Assembly: GCA_013115135.1 (NCBI GenBank)
Contig: JABANP010000592.1
Coordinates: 1 to 30,244, forward strand
Reading direction: 5' to 3'
From: Perkinsus olseni
Taxonomy: Eukaryota > Perkinsozoa > Perkinsida > Perkinsidae
Length of the DNA: 30,244 nucleotides
Position 1 is the first letter of the stretch; each line of letters starts with the position of its first letter. The notes under the pieces are model-generated. The model was given only the letters and a program-made list of their open reading frames with translations, had not been told where the DNA came from and did not search any database. Shown here piece after piece: positions 27,634 to 30,244 of the stretch. Position numbers and translations under genes: made by a program.

Positions 27634-30244
27634 GTCGGATCATCACTGATTTGCTCGTCTTCTGCCTTTCCTGGTAAGTTTGTTCGTTTTGAGACGATGG
27701 AAGATTACCGTGCTATTTGCTGACATTTTCACGTATCGCGTTATCTACTGACATGTACGAGGCTTGTTGAGTTGTGTTGGTGCCTTCATGTTCACGTTCA
27801 ATACGTTTGCGATTTCGCGGGCAGTGCGAACTCTTCTTAGTAAGCTTCCCTAGGGCATTGCATCTTCAACGTCTTATTGTCAATCGAGCGTCTGGTCGCA
27901 ATGCGAGCGTCTAACGTGAACGGCGACGCTTTGATCAAGGAAGCTGCTTGTTATGTCCGACGATATTATATGATGCGACAGCGCTTGAGCGATGGTTTGG
28001 TAGCCACGCCGAGCTCATGACAAGCCTGCGGTGAGGTTTATAGGGCAGAAGAGTGTCTTTTTTGTGTTGTTCATGACTGTATGCGTGCGTGCAAGTTTTT
28101 TGTGTCACTGCAGATGTGTTAGCTGTTGAAATGTCTCTTCGCAATTTGTGGTTTGCGATGTCCAATGTCGGATCATCACTGATTTGCTCGTCTTCTGCCT
28201 TTCCTGGTAAGTTTGTTCGTTTTGAGACGATGGAAGATTACCGTGCTATTTGCTGACATTTTCACGTATCGCGTTATCTACTGACATGTACGAGGCTTGT
28301 TGAGTTGTGTTGGTGCCTTCATGTTTACGTTTATTGCGTTTGCGATCACGCGGGCAGTGCGAACTCTCCTTAGTTAGCTTTCCTTGAGCATATGCATCTT
28401 CAACGTCTTATTGTCAATCGAGCGTCTGGCCGCAATGCGAGCGTCTAACGTGAACGGCGACGCTCTGATCAAGGAAGCTGCTTGTTATGCCCGACGATAT
28501 TATATGATGCGACAGCGCTTGAATGATGGTTTGGTAGCCACGACGAGCTCATGACAAGCCTGCGGTGAGGTTTATAGGGCAGAAGAGTGTCTTTTTTGTG
28601 TTGTTCATGACTGTGTGCGTGCGTGCAAGTTTTTTGTGTCACTGCAGATGTGTTAGCTGTTGAAATGTCTCTTCGCAATTTGTGGTTTGCGATGTCCAAT
28701 GTCGGATCATCACTGATTTGCTCGTCTTCTGCCTTTCCTGGTAAGTTTGTTCGTTTTGAGACGATGGAAGATTACCGTGCTATTTGCTGACATTTTCACG
28801 TATCGCGTTATCTACTGACATGTACGAGGCTTGTTGAGTTGTGTTGGTGCCTTCATGTTCACGTTCAATACGTTTGCGATTTCGCGGGCAGTGCGAACTC
28901 TTCTTAGTAAGCTTCCCTAGGGCATTGCATCTTCAACGTCTTATTGTCAATCGAGCGTCTGGTCGCAATGCGAGCGTCTAACGTGAACGGCGACGCTTTG
29001 ATCAAGGAAGCTGCTTGTTATGTCCGACGATATTATATGATGCGACAGCGCTTGAGCGATGGTTTGGTAGCCACGCCGAGCTCATGACAAGCCTGCGGTG
29101 AGGTTTATAGGGCAGAAGAGTGTCTTTTTTGTGTTGTTCATGACTGTGTGCGTGCGTGCAAGTTTTTTGTGTCACTGCAGATGTGTTAGCTGTTGAAATG
29201 TCTCTTCGCAATTTGTGGTTTGCGATGTCCAATGTCGGATCATCACTGATTTGCTCGTCTTCTGCCTTTCCTGGTAAGTTTGTTCGTTTTGAGACGATGG
29301 AAGATTACCGTGCTATTTGCTGACAATTTCACGTATCGCGTTATCTACTGACATGTACGAGGCTTGTTGAGTTGTGTTGGTGCCTTCATGTTTACGTTTA
29401 TTGCGTTTGCGATCACGCGGGCAGTGCGAACTCTCCTTAGTTAGCTTTCCTTGAGCATATGCATCTTCAACGTCTTATTGTCAAACGAGCGTCTGGCCGC
29501 AATGCGAGCGTCTAACGTGAACGGCGACGCTCTGATCAAGGAAGCTGCTTGTTATGCCCGACGATATTATATGATGCGACAGCGCTTGAATGATGGTTTG
29601 GTAGCCACGACGAGCTCATGACAAGCCTGCGGTGAGGTTTATAGGGCAGAAGAGTGTCTTTTTTGTGTTGTTCATGACTGTGTGCGTGCGTGCAAGTTTT
29701 TTGTGTCACTGCAGATGTGTTAGCTGTTGAAATGTCTCTTCGCAATTTGTGGTTTGCGATGTCCAATGTCGGATCATCACTGATTTGCTCGTCTTCTGCC
29801 TTTCCTGGTAAGTTTGTTCGTTTTGAGACGATGGAAGATTACCGTGCTATTCACTGACATTTTGACGTATCGCGTTATCTACTGACATGTACGAGGCTTG
29901 TTGGGTTGTGTTGTTGCCTTCATGTTTACGTTTATTGCGTTTGCGATCACGCGGGCAGTGCGAGCTCTCCTTAGTTAGCTTTCCTTGAGCATATGCATCT
30001 TCAACGTCTTATTGTCAGTCGAGCCTCTGGCCGCAATACCGTGAACGGCGACGCTCTGACCAAGGAAGCTACTTGTTATGCCCACGATATTATATGATGC
30101 GACAGCGTTTGTGTAATGGTTTGGTTGACACACCGAGCTTATTTCAAGCGGTGAGGTGTATATGGCAGAGAAGTGTCTCCTTGTGTTGTCCATGCCGGTG
30201 TGCGTGCGTGCAAGTTTTTTGTGTCACCCGCTGGATGCAGATGT
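27634..30244 (+). repeat. 533/534-bp satellite array, A-B-A-B plus a diverged fifth unit
   Basis: Units start at 27634, 28167, 28701, 29234 and 29768, each with GTCGGATCATCACTGATTTG. Units 1 and 3 share variants (GAGCGATGG, TTTCGCGGGCAG, TTCTTAGTAAGC). Units 2 and 4 share others (GAATGATGG, ATCACGCGGGCAG, TCCTTAGTTAGC). The true period is thus a 1067-bp dimer. Unit 5 is B-like with more changes and small deletions, and reaches the window edge. A 76-codon frame on the minus strand recurs in each of units 1-4; I regard it as a by-product of sequence identity. Confidence 0.95.

Noticed and set aside
27935..29766. Four nearly identical 76-codon minus-strand ORFs
   Set aside because: They repeat because the satellite repeats; no start context, no family, and unit 5 does not keep it.
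27634..30244. Possible CRISPR array from regular repeats
   Set aside because: Units are 533 bp with no short repeat/spacer pattern, and the genome is eukaryotic.

Overview
The window is animal nuclear DNA, most probably from a nematode. The genes are broken into many short exons. Introns have GT..AG ends, often only 41-64 nt long, and many 3' splice sites read TTTCAG. The gene products are eukaryotic: RFC3, RagC, a type II DnaJ, a PCIF1-like cap methyltransferase, dCMP deaminase, and an MmgE/PrpD enzyme with a mitochondrial leader. There is no bacterial operon structure and there are no ribosome binding sites. I assigned exons by hand, by joining open frames through splice sites with matching phase and comparing the products with remembered protein families. 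Those joins are my inference.

Layout. Almost every recognised gene is on the minus strand. 157-2632 is an MmgE/PrpD (2-methylcitrate dehydratase-like) gene that runs off the left edge, with a tRNA-Thr(CGT) on the plus strand inside one intron. 3195-6146 is dCMP deaminase, six exons, with a TAG in frame in exon 4. 6496 to about 8242 (5' end unresolved) is a PCIF1-like N6-adenine methyltransferase. 8296-8476 is a perfect-TIR MITE. 8648-8973 holds two unassigned exon candidates. 9591-13601 is RFC3, 12 exons, intact (349 codons). 13851-14581 is a second TA-flanked MITE. 14744-17301 is a RagC GTPase whose three middle exons lie inverted on the plus strand (15704-16172). 17446-20735 contains unrecognised minus-strand exons. 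21139-24351 is a DNAJB-type chaperone, 11 exons, intact (332 codons). 24793-25561 is the body of a C2H2 zinc-finger gene whose first exon sits on the opposite strand at 26454-26545. From 26784 to the right edge the sequence is non-genic: a cluster of very tight palindromes, a degenerate short repeat, then a 533/534-bp satellite array arranged as an A-B-A-B higher-order repeat.

The genes do not form one pathway. Their roles are clamp loading (RFC3), dUMP supply (dCMP deaminase), amino-acid sensing to TORC1 (RagC), mRNA cap m6Am methylation (PCIF1-like), protein folding (DnaJ), and organic-acid metabolism in mitochondria (PrpD-like).

What stands out: (1) two genes, RagC and the zinc-finger gene, have exons on the wrong strand although all splice phases still match; (2) at least nine introns carry a tRNA T-arm/3'-half-like sequence, several of them being little more than that sequence between two splice sites; (3) odd-length palindromes, many in word / complement / word chains with one-base spacers, cluster at 26784-27129 and recur elsewhere; (4) two other dispersed intronic motifs recur in both orientations, and one of them flanks the RagC inversion as an inverted pair.
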